NCBI GenBank assembly: GCA_002348095.1
Contig: DDYT01000029.1
Span: forward strand, 1 to 64,000
DNA from: Erysipelotrichaceae bacterium UBA2227
Lineage (GTDB): Bacteria; Bacillota_I; Bacilli_A; Erysipelotrichales; Erysipelotrichaceae
Direction: 5' to 3'
Length of the DNA: 64,000 nucleotides
How positions within the stretch are numbered: the stretch's first letter is position 1; every line of letters starts with the position of its first letter. Under the pieces are notes generated by a model, which saw nothing but the letters and a program-made list of their open reading frames with translations, made no database searches and was not told the origin of the DNA. Positions 42,255 to 50,760 of this stretch are shown piece by piece. A program made the position numbers and the translations under genes.

Positions 42255-43091
42255 TGTATCGAAATCATTGACTTCGGGTTCCAGGGAAAACAGTGCCTGA
42301 TGCGAAGTCTTTTTTAAATAATCTGCGATTTTCGGATAGGGAACATCTCCCTGACCGACAGCCACATGCTGATACGGCTTTTCCAGAGCAGCAACATAGC
42401 GATAGTCTTTGACATGGATGTGTCCGACCAATGGGGAAATGAGTTCCATTTCCTGCAATACCGTCAGTTTCTTATACAGTTCGGGCAGTCGGCTCTTGTC
42501 GGCTCTGAAGCTGTTCGCAGGATCCCAAAGCAGTTTTATCCACGGACTGCGCAGGTTTTTTGCGACAGAATAAGTCATCTCCCCGCGGGGAAGATGGGTA
42601 TGAGGACAGTTTTCAATCAGCAGTTGCTTCTTTGCCTGCTCGGCCCAAGGGATGAGTCTGATATACTGCTCGATGATCATGTGCTGATCTTCTGCGGTGC
42701 CGATGATTTTCCGATTTTCCGGCGCACGAAACGGAAAGATGCGAATTGACGGACTGTCCAGCGCAATAGCGATCTCGAACGCCCGTTTGGCAGCTTCGAT
42801 GTGTTCAGATGTTCTTCCTTTGATCGCTATGAACCGGTCATTGAAGGACGTAATGGTGTCATTGGGATACAGTTTGGCCATAAAGAAAACCGTCGTGGCC
42901 AAATTGGATACACGCAACTGATATTTAATCAGTATATCCTTGACTTTCTTGATTTCAAAAGACTGAAGATCTTCCACGGTTTTTCCCCAGAGGGAGTGAA
43001 TTTCAACAAAGTCAAACCCATGATGTTTTGCGATGGCGCATGATTTTTCAAAGTCCTGACCGATCTGGTCGGTAATGATACTGATCGACAT
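42219..43091 (-). CDS. sugar phosphate isomerase/epimerase (xylose isomerase-like TIM barrel)
   Basis: The 290-residue protein has the AP_endonuc_2 pattern: GFDFVEIHSLWG near residue 24, RIFPFR, LLIENCPHTH (metal Glu), LLWDPANS with Asp, HIHVKDY and a final LEPE with the last Glu. All four ligands of the IolE/TIM-barrel family are seen. AGAGGTGATCGT precedes the start at 43091. Substrate is unknown; inositol-, tagatose- and keto-sugar epimerases are related. It is the only minus-strand gene between deoC and the third ManA. Confidence 0.78.
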   Translation of the reverse strand: MSISIITDQIGQDFEKSCAIAKHHGFDFVEIHSLWGKTVEDLQSFEIKKVKDILIKYQLRVSNLATTVFFMAKLYPNDTITSFNDRFIAIKGRTSEHIEAAKRAFEIAIALDSPSIRIFPFRAPENRKIIGTAEDQHMIIEQYIRLIPWAEQAKKQLLIENCPHTHLPRGEMTYSVAKNLRSPWIKLLWDPANSFRADKSRLPELYKKLTVLQEMELISPLVGHIHVKDYRYVAALEKPYQHVAVGQGDVPYPKIADYLKKTSHQALFSLEPEVNDFDTLVSIDYFKSLL

Positions 43092-43170
43092 ACGATCACC
43101 TCTATGATTTATTATAGCGGATAACGACAAAATGTACCACAAGGTGTGCAAAGTTAGAAAGGTTGAATGT

Positions 43171-44106
43171 ATGAAAAAACAAATCGTTGAGATTGCCCCG
43201 ATGTTTAAAGAGCGGATTTGGGGCGGAGAAAAGATAAAACGGGTTTTTCATGGAAACACGGACATCGAACCGGTGGGGGAGATGTGGAATGTCAGTGCGC
43301 TCGAACAAGGTGACTGCAAGATCCCGGCTTTGAACATGACGCTTTCGCAACTCTTTAATGATCATCCGGATTGGTTTGAATGCCAAACCAAGGAGTTTCC
43401 GTTGCATTGTACATTGATCGTTCCGATCGCAGATTTATCGGTTCAGGTCCATCCGACGGAAACGTATGCCCGCACAGTGGAGAATGCGATGGGCAAACCG
43501 GAAGCCTGGTACATCATCGATGCACCGGCCGACGCGAAAATTCAGTTTGGACATAATGCCAGAACGATCGAGGAAGCCCGTTTGATGATCGAAGATAAGC
43601 AATGGGACCGGTTTCTTCGTTATGTCGAAGTCAAAAAGAGGGATTTTCTGTATGTACCGGATGGACATGTGCATGCCATCGCAAAAAATGTCCTGTGTTT
43701 TGAAATCGCCCGCAGTGCGGATGTGACGTACCGTTTATATGATTATGACCGAGTTGACAAGAAGACCGGACAAAAGCGGCCGTTACATATCGAGAAAAGT
43801 CTGGATGTTCTGGCAGTTCCTCATCAGGCACCGGGGCCGTATACAGTTGCAGCATCGCTGGTTGACGGATGTCTGATCAGAAACTACTTCGATCAGCCCA
43901 AGGTGTTTACATTTGCGTCGATTGAAGTAAAAGAAGAAGGAGAATTTCAATTTGAACGATTCTTTTTTCTGACGTGCATCGAGGGTGAAGGTCACATCGA
44001 TCAGCACTCCGTTTATCCCGGCAAGACCATGCTTGTTCCACATGGATACAAGAAAATCAAAATAAAAGGAAAGCTGACATTGTTGCTTTCCAGTTTTCGG
44101 GATTGA
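43171..44106 (+). CDS. class I mannose-6-phosphate isomerase homologue, copy 3
   Basis: The 311-residue protein has FKERIWGGEKIKRVF, DLSVQVHPTETYA, PEAWYIIDAP with the ligand Glu, GHVHAIAKN and YRLYDYDRVD, so the metal site is complete. A ribosome site AGAAAGG lies 6 bases before ATG 43171. Its stop directly abuts the stop of the convergent GntR gene, with no base between. With three other ManA-like genes in the window the substrates probably differ. Confidence 0.8.
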   Translation: MKKQIVEIAPMFKERIWGGEKIKRVFHGNTDIEPVGEMWNVSALEQGDCKIPALNMTLSQLFNDHPDWFECQTKEFPLHCTLIVPIADLSVQVHPTETYARTVENAMGKPEAWYIIDAPADAKIQFGHNARTIEEARLMIEDKQWDRFLRYVEVKKRDFLYVPDGHVHAIAKNVLCFEIARSADVTYRLYDYDRVDKKTGQKRPLHIEKSLDVLAVPHQAPGPYTVAASLVDGCLIRNYFDQPKVFTFASIEVKEEGEFQFERFFFLTCIEGEGHIDQHSVYPGKTMLVPHGYKKIKIKGKLTLLLSSFRD

Positions 44107-44790
44107 TTAGCGGATCGACAGAGCATTGAGCTGATTGTCACTGAGGGTCTCGATTGTGTATTGTGCCAATACCGATTTGAGTAAATATACTTTATGAATG
44201 ATTTGAAGGGAGAGCGAATGCTCTTCTTTTCTTAAATGACGAGCGGTCTCCCCATGTAACTGCACGGCCTGGATTTTTTTGAAATCATGGCTGATCATAT
44301 AGTGGTGATCTTCAATGTATTTCATGACCGACCCATACAAATCGGCTTCACAGAAGTTTTGAAACAGATGGATGGGCATCCATGTTTCTTCCAAGGCGAC
44401 CGGAACATCATCGACAAGACGGATCCGTCGGTAGTGATACAGTTGCTGACCGTCAAACAAGCGAAACTGCACTTTCAGTTCATCGGTGGGGTCCACCGTA
44501 TCAAACTCCAATACTGTTGAAGACAGGTTTACATGAGCATACCGATCGGAGAGTGTTGCCAGATGCTGTTCTTTATAGAACTCCGGCGGATTGACGTAAT
44601 AGCCCGATCCCTGGCGGGAATGGATATATCCCTTATCTTTCAGAAGTACCAAGGCTTTGCGAATGGTGACCCTGGATGCCGAAAACAGGCGGGTCAGATA
44701 AAGTTCGCCTTCAAGGACGCCCCAGGGACGGTATTCACCAGCTTCGATCATCGTGATCAGCTGTTGTGCGATTTCAATATATTTTGCCAT
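44107..44790 (-). CDS. GntR/HutC-family regulator with UTRA domain
   Basis: The 227-residue protein has an N-terminal GntR winged helix (YIEIAQQLITMIEAGEY, LTRLFSASRVTIRKALVLLKDKGYI, SRQGSGYYV) and a C-terminal UTRA ligand domain from about residue 85 (YHYRRIRLVDDVPVALEETWMP). UTRA domains bind sugars or sugar phosphates. ATG 44790 follows GAGGTGACT. It is the last gene of the glycyl-radical operon, 7 bases after the activase, so it probably regulates that operon and perhaps the divergent one. Confidence 0.85.
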   Translation of the reverse strand: MAKYIEIAQQLITMIEAGEYRPWGVLEGELYLTRLFSASRVTIRKALVLLKDKGYIHSRQGSGYYVNPPEFYKEQHLATLSDRYAHVNLSSTVLEFDTVDPTDELKVQFRLFDGQQLYHYRRIRLVDDVPVALEETWMPIHLFQNFCEADLYGSVMKYIEDHHYMISHDFKKIQAVQLHGETARHLRKEEHSLSLQIIHKVYLLKSVLAQYTIETLSDNQLNALSIR

Positions 44791-44797
44791 AGTCACC

Positions 44798-45712
44798 TCA
44801 CAGGGAAACTTGCTTATTCTCCATCCAAACATGTCGAATGCCCCTACAATTGACTTCTTTGCGCCAACGTAATTTATCTGATTCTGTCGGATCTTCGAAC
44901 AACTCACGGTCATTCAGCCATCGGACCTGTTGACTTTTTCTTAGTTTATGATAGGGTAGCAAATGAGTCTCAATAATATTATCGTAGGTTTCATTGAATT
45001 GGGCAAGTAAATCAAAATATTCCGTATCATCGTTGACATTGGGAATGATCGGACATCGAAGTATGACAGCTTTATTCGCTTGTTTCAGCTGTTTGAGCAT
45101 GATATCTGGATCAAGCGACTGTCGGATATATTTTTGAAAAACATTTTCTCTGGCTGCCTTTACATCGAGCAAGTATAAGTCGATCAAATCAAACGTCCGT
45201 TCAATCATATGGTTTGGATCATATCCGGAAACATCGAGCGTCAGATGGATGTTTCGGGTTTTGAGTTTTTCTGCAAGTATTTCGATAAAGGGCCATTGAT
45301 TCAGCGCTTCCCCGCCGGAAAAGGTGACACCGCCTCCGGAGTCCCGGTAATAATCAAGATCTTTAAGGATTACCGTGAGGATTTCATCCGCTTCTTTCTC
45401 GTTGCCGACGACTTGAAAACAGCCTTGCGGACAAATTTCAACCAGATCATAGGAACGGTCGTGGACATTCATATCGACGGAGGCTTTGTCATTGATCATT
45501 GCGATACCATGGTGACGTACATGATGAGCGCAGCGAAAACACCCATCACACCGGGAAGGATCATAACTCAACTGACGGTACGAAGCAATGGACTCCGGAT
45601 TATGGCACCATGCACATCGCAGTGAGCAGCCTTTGAAAAAGACGGTCGTCCGGATACCCGGTCCGTCATTGACCGAAAAGCGCTGAATATCAAATATCAA
45701 TCCTTTAGTCAT
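44798..45712 (-). CDS. glycyl-radical enzyme activating enzyme (radical SAM)
   Basis: The 304-residue protein begins with FDIQRFSVNDGPGIRTTVFF and the radical-SAM cluster CSLRCAWC near residue 28, followed by CHNPES. An insert carries CDGCFRC and later CPQGC, enough for one extra 4Fe-4S cluster. GGGVTFSGGEAL binds SAM. It should install the glycyl radical on the GRE gene product, whose gene end it overlaps by 8 bases. The start was set at ATG 45712. Confidence 0.9.
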   Translation of the reverse strand: MTKGLIFDIQRFSVNDGPGIRTTVFFKGCSLRCAWCHNPESIASYRQLSYDPSRCDGCFRCAHHVRHHGIAMINDKASVDMNVHDRSYDLVEICPQGCFQVVGNEKEADEILTVILKDLDYYRDSGGGVTFSGGEALNQWPFIEILAEKLKTRNIHLTLDVSGYDPNHMIERTFDLIDLYLLDVKAARENVFQKYIRQSLDPDIMLKQLKQANKAVILRCPIIPNVNDDTEYFDLLAQFNETYDNIIETHLLPYHKLRKSQQVRWLNDRELFEDPTESDKLRWRKEVNCRGIRHVWMENKQVSL

Positions 45713-47990
45713 TGCAGGTTCTTTCCATGATTTCCCGTTGCACATCTTTTTCGAGGTTGACAAAACGGGCACTGAAACCGCCGACCCGTACGATCAAATC
45801 ACGGTGACGGTCAGGGTTGTGATAGGCATCGATCAGATCGGCTTGGCTGACGATGTTTACCATCAGCTGCGGTCCGCCCTTTCTGAAGTAGGTATTGAAC
45901 AGCGCGCGGATTTTGATTCTTTCCTGATCGAACATCCGCTTGGAAAACTTGATGTTCTGAACCGTTCCGGCATTGATGTCGGCTCGGATTTTTGCCAGGG
46001 AGTTGAGCATTGCGGTCGGTCCGTTGACATCCGCTCCGCTTTGCGGATTATTGGCGTTGGACATATACATACCTGCGATCCGGCCATCCGGTGAACTGGC
46101 CGTTGCCCGTCCCCATTCGGAGTTGACCTGATTGTTGATCACGACGACCAGCCAACTGTCAAGTCCGACTTTTTGTGCCTGTTTGGCCACGTGATCACAG
46201 GTAAATTCGTGCAGCCACACGGCCAAATCATCGACTTCATCGAGATCATTACCAAACTTCGGTAAACCGATCAGTTTTCTTTGCAGGATTTCGTGTCCGT
46301 CAAAATCATTTGCAAGGATTTGCTGTAACTGTGTAAGAGTCAGTACCTGGTCATCAAAGACCATTTTCTTAATTGCGTAGAGTGAGTCGGCTGCGTTGAT
46401 ATTGCCGTACATTTCGTTGGTGCCGCCCAAGTGGAAGACGCCTCCGTCAAGCACCATTTTGCCTCGGGTGATACAGTCATCGGTCAGGATGCTGGTAAAG
46501 ATGAAACCAACCTGATCATTCATTACCTGATAGGATTTTGCGTGTGCCTGAGCACTGATTTCGATATAGTAAGAGAGAAGTTTTTTATACTGTTCGAGAA
46601 ACTCTTCGAAGGAATCGATTTCGCTCATTTTCTTCAGGGAGAGTGCTCCATATTTGTATTGATAGTCCCATTGATCGACCCCATCGTGAATTAAGATTGT
46701 CAGACTCTTGAGCAGGTTGATACACACATTGGGAGTTCCGACACCTTTTCCTGAAAGTACAAACTCGCCACAGCCGAAAGGCACGTAATGTTGAGCAGTT
46801 ATCTCATCGACGTTCATCGTTTTCATCACAGCCGGAATATTCACATCGTCATTATACAAAATGGGGTAAGTGATGCCGGTAGAGATGCTGTCCATGGCAA
46901 GATCGAAAATTTCCGGGTCCATCCCTTGATAAAACCGAAGGGTAAACTGCGGTTCGACCATCTGTGCGCGTTTAGTTACACGGATGGCGAGCTTACAGAA
47001 TACATCCGCATTTTTTTCGTTGCGACGTCCCTTTCCGCCGACGATGACCCGTCCGTTGACGTTGGTACGTTTGACTTCGATCAGTCGCCACTGTGATTCG
47101 ATCAGGTCCATGGCTTGTGCTTCACTAATTGCACCTGATTCCAGATCACGGACCAGATAGTCACCCAAATAGTCATCCATACGCCCATAGTTGACCACAC
47201 CGGCCAGCGATGAGTACAGCCATGCCAGTTGCATCGCTGCCATAAAACTTGATGGTTTATGATGGCGGATTTCTTCCAAGGCGAAATATAACTGTTGATA
47301 ATGAGCTGTTTCTTCTTCACTTAGAGATTCGGATAGTATTGATCGTACTTCATCAATATGATGATCAATGACGCGCTGCAATAAATGCAACGCTTCGATC
47401 ATATGCCGATACTCTGAATGTGAGCTCGGATTTTTGGCTTTTTGTGTTTCGATCAAGGAAATCAGACCATCGATTCCGTGATCGAGCAGTTTATTATAGT
47501 CCAGATACATACCGCTGAAACGGGCAGTGATGATGACCGGGAATCGCACATCGACAAAAGGTCCCATCACATGTTCAAGCAGGTTATCCCTATAGAATAT
47601 CTCACGGGTATCGTGTTGTTTCCAGTAATCAACCAGTTCATCAATGATCGGATGATATGAGGGATCCATCCGGCTTCGCATTTTTGCCATCTGATCAAAC
47701 CGGCAGTAATGTCCCGGGGCTCCGACACTGGTCACCGAACCAAATCCGATCGGAAGTGCATCGTAACGGCCCAAAATCAAGTCATTTTTAACCATGGGAC
47801 GAAACACAGCAGGAAACAAAACATTGAGACAGGCGATTTCGCGTTCAAGTTTCTGTTCATCGGAAAACTTGCGGTGAGTTTCGGTATATCTGACCATGAT
47901 TTCAAGTTGTTGTAAATCACTTTTGTATAGAGGTTCTTTGGGTGCTACCGCAACATTCTGTTCATTTTTCTTAAGCGTTCGTTCGATCAT
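45705..47990 (-). CDS. glycyl-radical enzyme of unassigned class (PFL-like fold)
   Basis: The 761-residue protein is a full-length glycyl-radical enzyme. The radical site RVGGFSARF has Gly738, 23 residues from the C-terminus. The catalytic thiyl Cys is Cys407 in FGCGEFVL, followed by Glu409. Dehydratases and C-S/C-N lyases have Cys-X-Glu, usually as GCVE, while true pyruvate formate-lyase has a Cys pair; here it is GCGE. This suggests an eliminase- or dehydratase-type reaction but not any class I can name. Neighbours are an activase, a UTRA regulator, ManA-like isomerases, NanE and a PTS, so a sugar-derived substrate is likely. Strictly anaerobic function. Confidence 0.88.
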   Translation of the reverse strand: MIERTLKKNEQNVAVAPKEPLYKSDLQQLEIMVRYTETHRKFSDEQKLEREIACLNVLFPAVFRPMVKNDLILGRYDALPIGFGSVTSVGAPGHYCRFDQMAKMRSRMDPSYHPIIDELVDYWKQHDTREIFYRDNLLEHVMGPFVDVRFPVIITARFSGMYLDYNKLLDHGIDGLISLIETQKAKNPSSHSEYRHMIEALHLLQRVIDHHIDEVRSILSESLSEEETAHYQQLYFALEEIRHHKPSSFMAAMQLAWLYSSLAGVVNYGRMDDYLGDYLVRDLESGAISEAQAMDLIESQWRLIEVKRTNVNGRVIVGGKGRRNEKNADVFCKLAIRVTKRAQMVEPQFTLRFYQGMDPEIFDLAMDSISTGITYPILYNDDVNIPAVMKTMNVDEITAQHYVPFGCGEFVLSGKGVGTPNVCINLLKSLTILIHDGVDQWDYQYKYGALSLKKMSEIDSFEEFLEQYKKLLSYYIEISAQAHAKSYQVMNDQVGFIFTSILTDDCITRGKMVLDGGVFHLGGTNEMYGNINAADSLYAIKKMVFDDQVLTLTQLQQILANDFDGHEILQRKLIGLPKFGNDLDEVDDLAVWLHEFTCDHVAKQAQKVGLDSWLVVVINNQVNSEWGRATASSPDGRIAGMYMSNANNPQSGADVNGPTAMLNSLAKIRADINAGTVQNIKFSKRMFDQERIKIRALFNTYFRKGGPQLMVNIVSQADLIDAYHNPDRHRDLIVRVGGFSARFVNLEKDVQREIMERTCND

Positions 47991-48018
47991 AAGTACTCCT
48001 GTTTTGCTTTACGAGAAG

Positions 48019-48047
48019 ATTATAGGATGTTGCATCCATTCCGTCAA
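48019..48047 (-). promoter_or_regulatory. strong promoter of the GRE operon with operator-like repeat in the spacer
   Basis: Read on the minus strand: TTGACG (48047-48042), 17 bases, TATAAT (48024-48019). The spacer contains GGATG-CAA-CATCC (48037-48025), a perfect inverted repeat, which would place a repressor exactly under RNA polymerase. Confidence 0.65.
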
Positions 48048-48239
48048 TGGATTCTTTCAAATTTGTTAATACAAATTATTAAACTTTTAAGATATCTTAG
48101 CAAATCATGTTTTTTTATGTAAATTTTTGATGTTAAGAAGATTTATTTGCAATAAAATGACAGAAAAATTGTATTTGTCATGGTAAATCTTGATTTTCTG
48201 CGACATAAATTGACAAATTATGATAATTTATGAAAGTAT

Positions 48240-48278
48240 TTGCAACTATAATTTTCTGTGCTATAATGACTCTAGAGT
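48240..48278 (+). promoter_or_regulatory. promoter and palindrome before the two-domain ManA gene
   Basis: TTGCAA (48240-48245) and TATAAT (48262-48267), 16-base spacer, followed at once by the palindrome ACTCTAGAGT (48269-48278) at the expected transcription start; a candidate operator for the GntR/UTRA protein. Confidence 0.55.
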
Positions 48279-48294
48279 TAAACGGAGGGCCATT

Positions 48295-50040
48295 ATGAGT
48301 GATAATAAATACAGACCCAACCCGCTGATCGAGATCCAATCTGTCACTTCCGGTATCGTTTCCGGTTTTGATGAGATTTGTAAAATAATAAAGAATGAAT
48401 GCAGAAATGAGCGGTTTGTCGCTGTTGAAACCTATCCGGGCACAAATAAAAAATCGTTGATCGACGGTCTTGGACAGTTATTTGACCATGTAGTCGATAC
48501 CGATCAGGTCATGTTTTCCAATGAAAAGCTGCAGGAAATCCTGTTTGATGATTTGACGGATGACCGGGTCTTTGGTCGTCTTACGCATAAAAAAATCGAG
48601 CATATCACAGATTCACTTAAATTTTCTGAATTGGTGGAAAAACTGAGTGAAATGCAAGGAAAGATCCTGTTGATTGGTTTTGGTTCAAGCCGCCTGGTTT
48701 CGCAGGCGTGCGTCATTTTCACCAGCGTGACCCGTTGGGAAATCCAGATGCGTTTTAGAAATAAGACGATGGATAACTACAACGCAGGTAACTTTGGTGA
48801 AGATCCCTTAAGAATGTTTAAGCGCGGTTATTTCGTTGACTGGCGGATTGCCGATAACTATAAAGACTCCATTTGGGAAAAAGTGAATTATGTCATGGAT
48901 ACTGATTTGATCGATCAGCCCAAATTGCTTTCGAAGGAATTGTTTGTCAAAGCATTGCGTGAAGTCGTTTCCAAGCCTTTCTCGATGGTTCCGTATTTCG
49001 ATCCGGGGGTTTGGGGCGGTCAGTGGATGAAGGAGAAGTGCAATCTGAATCCGGACAAGTCCAATTATGCCTGGTCATTTAACGGCGTTCCGGAAGAAAA
49101 TGCACTGACCATCCGTATCGGCGATCGGTATATGACCTTTCAGGCGATGGATGCGGTCATGTTATATCCCAAAGAGCTGATGGGTGAATTGAATGTTGCC
49201 CGTTTCGGCAGGGAGTTTCCGATCCGTTTTGATTTTTTGGATACGATGGATGGCGGTCATTTGTCATTGCAGGTGCATCCGGTCACGGATTATATTCAGC
49301 GTCAGTTCGGTATGCACTATACACAGGATGAATCGTATTATATTTTGGATGCTAAAGAAGATGCTCATGTATATCTCGGTGTGAAAAGCGGAGTGAAGCT
49401 GGATGATCTGATGCATGATCTTCGTCTGGCAGATTCAGGTGAGAAGTTTTTCGATGATGAAGCGTATATCAATAAAATTCCGGCAAAGAAGCACGACCAT
49501 TTCTTGATTCCGGCTGGAACGATTCACTGTTCCGGTCGTAACTCGATGGTGTTGGAAATCAGTGCTACGCCGTATATATTTACATTTAAAATGTGGGACT
49601 GGGGCCGTCTGGGAATGGATGGCATGCCCCGCCCGGTACACTTGGCCCATGCAGAAAAAGTGATTGATATCACACGGGATACGGATTGGGTGGTTGATCA
49701 GTTGGTCAATGACTTCACGTTACTGAATGAGGAAGAAGGATTGAAGCAAGAGCGGACCGGACTTCATGAGCTGGAGTTTATCGATACGGTCAGAACATGG
49801 TTCAGTAAGCCCTTTGATCTTCCGATCGGACACACAGTACATGAGATCATGTTGGTCGAAGGTGACAAAGCGACGATTACGAGCAAGAAAAATGCTTTTG
49901 CTCCATTCGATATCTATTATGCGGAATGTGTGATTATTCCGGCAACGCTTGACGAAATCACCGTCATACCGCAAAATAACAGTAAGCATGCATTGATTCA
50001 CGCATTTGTGCGGGGTACGAAGAAGACGAAAAAGAAATAA
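48295..50040 (+). CDS. large two-domain ManA homologue, copy 4
   Basis: The 581-residue protein is nearly twice the usual ManA length. Residues about 230-581 are the ManA part: FDPGVWGGQWMKEK, LSLQVHPVTDY with Gln and His, DESYYILDA with Glu, and GTIHCSGRN. The first 225 residues resemble a nucleotide-kinase-like fold, with a degenerate P-loop around YPGTNKKSLIDGL and ILLIGFGSSRLV, but no full Walker A. Such long forms exist in gut bacteria and are not biochemically clear. GGAGGG precedes ATG 48295. First gene of the operon diverging from the GRE genes. Confidence 0.78.
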   Translation: MSDNKYRPNPLIEIQSVTSGIVSGFDEICKIIKNECRNERFVAVETYPGTNKKSLIDGLGQLFDHVVDTDQVMFSNEKLQEILFDDLTDDRVFGRLTHKKIEHITDSLKFSELVEKLSEMQGKILLIGFGSSRLVSQACVIFTSVTRWEIQMRFRNKTMDNYNAGNFGEDPLRMFKRGYFVDWRIADNYKDSIWEKVNYVMDTDLIDQPKLLSKELFVKALREVVSKPFSMVPYFDPGVWGGQWMKEKCNLNPDKSNYAWSFNGVPEENALTIRIGDRYMTFQAMDAVMLYPKELMGELNVARFGREFPIRFDFLDTMDGGHLSLQVHPVTDYIQRQFGMHYTQDESYYILDAKEDAHVYLGVKSGVKLDDLMHDLRLADSGEKFFDDEAYINKIPAKKHDHFLIPAGTIHCSGRNSMVLEISATPYIFTFKMWDWGRLGMDGMPRPVHLAHAEKVIDITRDTDWVVDQLVNDFTLLNEEEGLKQERTGLHELEFIDTVRTWFSKPFDLPIGHTVHEIMLVEGDKATITSKKNAFAPFDIYYAECVIIPATLDEITVIPQNNSKHALIHAFVRGTKKTKKK

Positions 50041-50055
50041 TTTTGGGGAAAAGTT

Positions 50056-50760
50056 ATGAACATTGACGCTCTTAAACAACAGCTCAAAGGAAAACTGATC
50101 GTATCGTGTCAGACCTTTGAAGGCGAGCCGATTCACGGCGAGGGCATCGTTGTTAAGATGGCTCAATGTGCAAAGTGGGCCGATGCGGCAGGCATCCGTG
50201 CCAATGAACCGAAAAATGTGAAAGATATCAAAGCAGCCGTCGGATTACCGGTAATCGGTATTTGGAAAGTCGTACAACCGGGCTGTGATGTGTATATAAC
50301 CCCAACGATGGATGCCGTTGATGCTTTGGTTGAAGCAGGTAGCGATATCGTTGCGTTGGATGCGACCGATCGGATATCTCATGACGGACGTAAGGCGTAT
50401 GAACTGATTGCGGATATTAAGAAGAAATATCCGGATCTTCCCATCATGGCGGATATCTCAACCGTCGATGAAGGCATCAATGCCGAAGCCTGGGGTGCCG
50501 ATTTTATCGGGACGACGCTGAGCGGATATACGAAGCATTCTGTGAAGACGGACGGGCCGAATTTTGAACTTGTTGAGAAACTTTGTGAACGTTTTGCGGA
50601 TAAAGTCATTGCGGAAGGAAAAATCAACTGCCCGCAAGAAGCTGTCCGATGCATACAGCTTGGTGCATTATGTGTCGTTGTAGGAGGAGCCATTACCCGG
50701 CCTCACCTGACTGCACAGCGGTTTGTTTCATTGTTGAAGGAGGAAGAGAAGAATGGATGA
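50056..50760 (+). CDS. nanE: N-acylmannosamine-6-phosphate 2-epimerase
   Basis: The 234-residue protein matches NanE: LIVSCQTFEGEPIHG near residue 14, ADAAGIRAN, PVIGIWK, VYITPTMDAVDALVEAGSDIVALDATDR (core ITPTMDAV, VALDATDR), GADFIGTTLSGYT and VVGGAITRP. It converts ManNAc-6-phosphate to GlcNAc-6-phosphate. The next gene overlaps its end by 8 bases. It links this operon to NagA at 39438 and suggests amino-sugar or sialic-acid-type substrates; no sialate lyase or kinase is seen. Confidence 0.92.
   Translation: MNIDALKQQLKGKLIVSCQTFEGEPIHGEGIVVKMAQCAKWADAAGIRANEPKNVKDIKAAVGLPVIGIWKVVQPGCDVYITPTMDAVDALVEAGSDIVALDATDRISHDGRKAYELIADIKKKYPDLPIMADISTVDEGINAEAWGADFIGTTLSGYTKHSVKTDGPNFELVEKLCERFADKVIAEGKINCPQEAVRCIQLGALCVVVGGAITRPHLTAQRFVSLLKEEEKNG

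Larger units (their letters stand above)
47991..48294. other. divergent control region between the GRE operon and the 48295 operon
   Basis: A 304-base AT-rich region. It holds the minus-strand GRE promoter with an internal inverted repeat (48019-48047), the plus-strand promoter 48240-48267, and a small palindrome ACTCTAGAGT (48269-48278). The middle has several TGACAAATTATGATAATT-like AT-rich stretches. No gene is seen. Confidence 0.6.

Noticed and set aside
45705..47990. Glycyl-radical enzyme as pyruvate formate-lyase or as isethionate sulfite-lyase tied to the sulfoquinovose cluster
   Set aside because: It lacks the Cys-Cys pair of PFL and the GCVE motif of sulfite-lyases, lies 35 kb away, and the sulfoquinovose cluster makes sulfoacetate rather than isethionate.
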